This document shows positions 5,120 through 5,382 of a DNA stretch of 5,382 nucleotides, in pieces. Source of the stretch: an uncultured Kangiella sp. (lineage in GTDB: Bacteria > Pseudomonadota > Gammaproteobacteria > Enterobacterales > DSM-103792); contig CAMLKQ010000172.1 of assembly GCA_946480585.1 (NCBI GenBank), positions 1-5,382 on the forward strand. Reading direction: 5' to 3'. The notes under the pieces are model-generated. The model was not told the origin of the DNA. It saw only the letters and a list, made by a program, of their open reading frames with translations, and searched no databases. The position numbers and the translations under genes were made by a program. Position 1 is the stretch's first letter, and each line of letters opens with the position of its first letter.

Positions 5120-5158
5120 ATGGCTGCCGTTTGCGCCCCGTTGGGGCAGGAAAAATGA
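5120..5158 (+). other. Possible 12-codon upstream ORF overlapping the helicase start (ATGA)
   Basis: ATG at 5120 opens a frame of 12 codons (MAAVCAPLGQEK) whose TGA at 5156-5158 overlaps the helicase ATG at 5155-5157 as ATGA. Such overlaps often couple translation. The frame runs through the 5135-5147 hairpin next to the helicase Shine-Dalgarno, so ribosomes on it would melt that hairpin. No strong Shine-Dalgarno precedes ATG 5120, which keeps confidence low. Confidence 0.2.
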
Positions 5159-5382
5159 CCTTGTCTACGATGATCGACACCCAAAACGACGTTGCAATCG
5201 AAACCACTACCCCTGTTTCGTTTGCTGATCTGAACCTTGATTCACGCCTGATGCAGGCACTCGAAGCGCTGAATTTCGTTCAGCCCACCGCCATTCAGCA
5301 GGAAGCCATTCCGGTCATTCTGCAAAACAAAGACGTGATGGCCTCGGCCCAGACCGGCACCGGCAAAACCGCTGCCTTCATG
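5155..5382 (+). CDS. DEAD-box ATP-dependent RNA helicase, N-terminal part
   Basis: These are the first 76 codons of a DEAD-box RNA helicase; the gene runs off the window. These enzymes use ATP to unwind short RNA duplexes and in bacteria act in ribosome assembly, mRNA decay and cold adaptation. The isolated aromatic Phe23 of the Q-motif region (FADLNLD) lies 18 residues before FVQPTAIQ (41-48), whose Gln48 contacts adenine. Walker A, AQTGTGKT at 65-72 with Lys71, follows at normal spacing. The usual GF before the PT-x-IQ core is NF here. DVMASAQTGTGKTAAF most resembles RhlE-type helicases, with similarity also to SrmB, but the C-terminal half needed to assign a subfamily is absent, so no symbol is given. 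ATG 5155 follows AGGA (5148-5151) at a short 3-nt spacing; ATG 5170 is an alternative without an RBS. The gene is divergent from ansA and preceded by an unusually structured leader. Confidence 0.95.
   Translation, partial: MTLSTMIDTQNDVAIETTTPVSFADLNLDSRLMQALEALNFVQPTAIQQEAIPVILQNKDVMASAQTGTGKTAAFM

Larger units (their letters stand above)
4806..5154 (+). promoter_or_regulatory. Long, densely structured 5' leader of the helicase gene
   Basis: This stretch has no convincing gene but many stem-loops that can be paired by eye. Left arm, right arm and stem are: 4816-4822/4833-4839 (7 bp); 4872-4876/4881-4885 (5 bp, ACTT loop); 4889-4892 with 4894-4898 against 4902-4906 and 4908-4911 (4+5 bp around one mismatch); 4932-4938/4953-4959 (7 bp plus flanking G-T pairs, with inner CAC/GTG); 4974-4979/4984-4989 (6 bp, GATA loop); 4994-4997/5002-5005 (4 bp); 5045-5049/5055-5059 (5 bp); 5071-5084/5088-5103 (14 bp with a 2-nt bulge); 5111-5115/5123-5127 (5 bp); and 5135-5139/5143-5147 (5 bp, GTT loop). 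The last hairpin touches the Shine-Dalgarno AGGA (5148-5151). I match it to no known riboswitch, RNase P RNA, tmRNA, 6S or SRP RNA. The likely role is cis-regulation of the helicase; a separate small RNA is an alternative. Confidence 0.55.

Noticed and set aside
4792..5184. Minus-strand frames of 118-130 codons across the helicase leader
   Set aside because: They have no recognisable motif or credible ribosome binding site, run antisense through the hairpins and promoter, and overlap the helicase start. Long chance frames are common in GC-rich DNA.

Overview
The window is a GC-rich, gene-dense stretch of a bacterial chromosome, most likely from a gammaproteobacterium. A YeaC/DUF1315 protein, a cytoplasmic type I asparaginase very close to Escherichia coli AnsA, an orphan family-3 solute-binding protein and a DEAD-box helicase with a RhlE/SrmB-like N terminus all point that way. 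Compact promoters with TAGAAT or TACAAT -10 boxes fit as well. I see no transposase, integrase, CRISPR array, tRNA or rRNA.

Layout. (1) Positions 1-819 (+): the 3' part of an unrecognised protein whose frame is open at the window edge. (2) 842-1633 (-): an exported family-3 solute-binding protein with no permease beside it, convergent with gene 1. (3) 1634-1781: a divergent promoter region. (4) 1782-2057 (+): yeaC. (5) 2058-2147: a convergent gap with overlapping terminator-like hairpins, one per strand. (6) 2148-3623 and 3616-4629 (-): a two-gene operon, ansA first, then a predicted lipoprotein alpha/beta hydrolase. The hydrolase begins at a TTG codon inside the end of ansA and carries a C-terminal region with a 20-residue repeat. 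(7) 4630-5154: a 525-bp divergent region without a convincing gene. It holds the ansA promoter, an 8-bp perfect inverted repeat, a TATAGT promoter candidate and about 350 nt of dense hairpins. (8) 5155 to the window end (+): the first 76 codons of a DEAD-box RNA helicase.

How the genes relate. Only ansA and the hydrolase look co-transcribed and translationally coupled; the other genes seem to be independent housekeeping or accessory units. The best candidate for an undescribed system is the leader of the helicase gene. It contains about ten separate perfect or near-perfect stem-loops, including a 14-16 bp bulged hairpin and a GC hairpin touching the Shine-Dalgarno. It also holds two possible small upstream ORFs, the last overlapping the helicase start as ATGA. 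This suggests, as inference only, that the helicase controls its own synthesis by remodelling its leader, possibly in response to cold. The second point of interest is the hydrolase with its apparent beta-solenoid tail.
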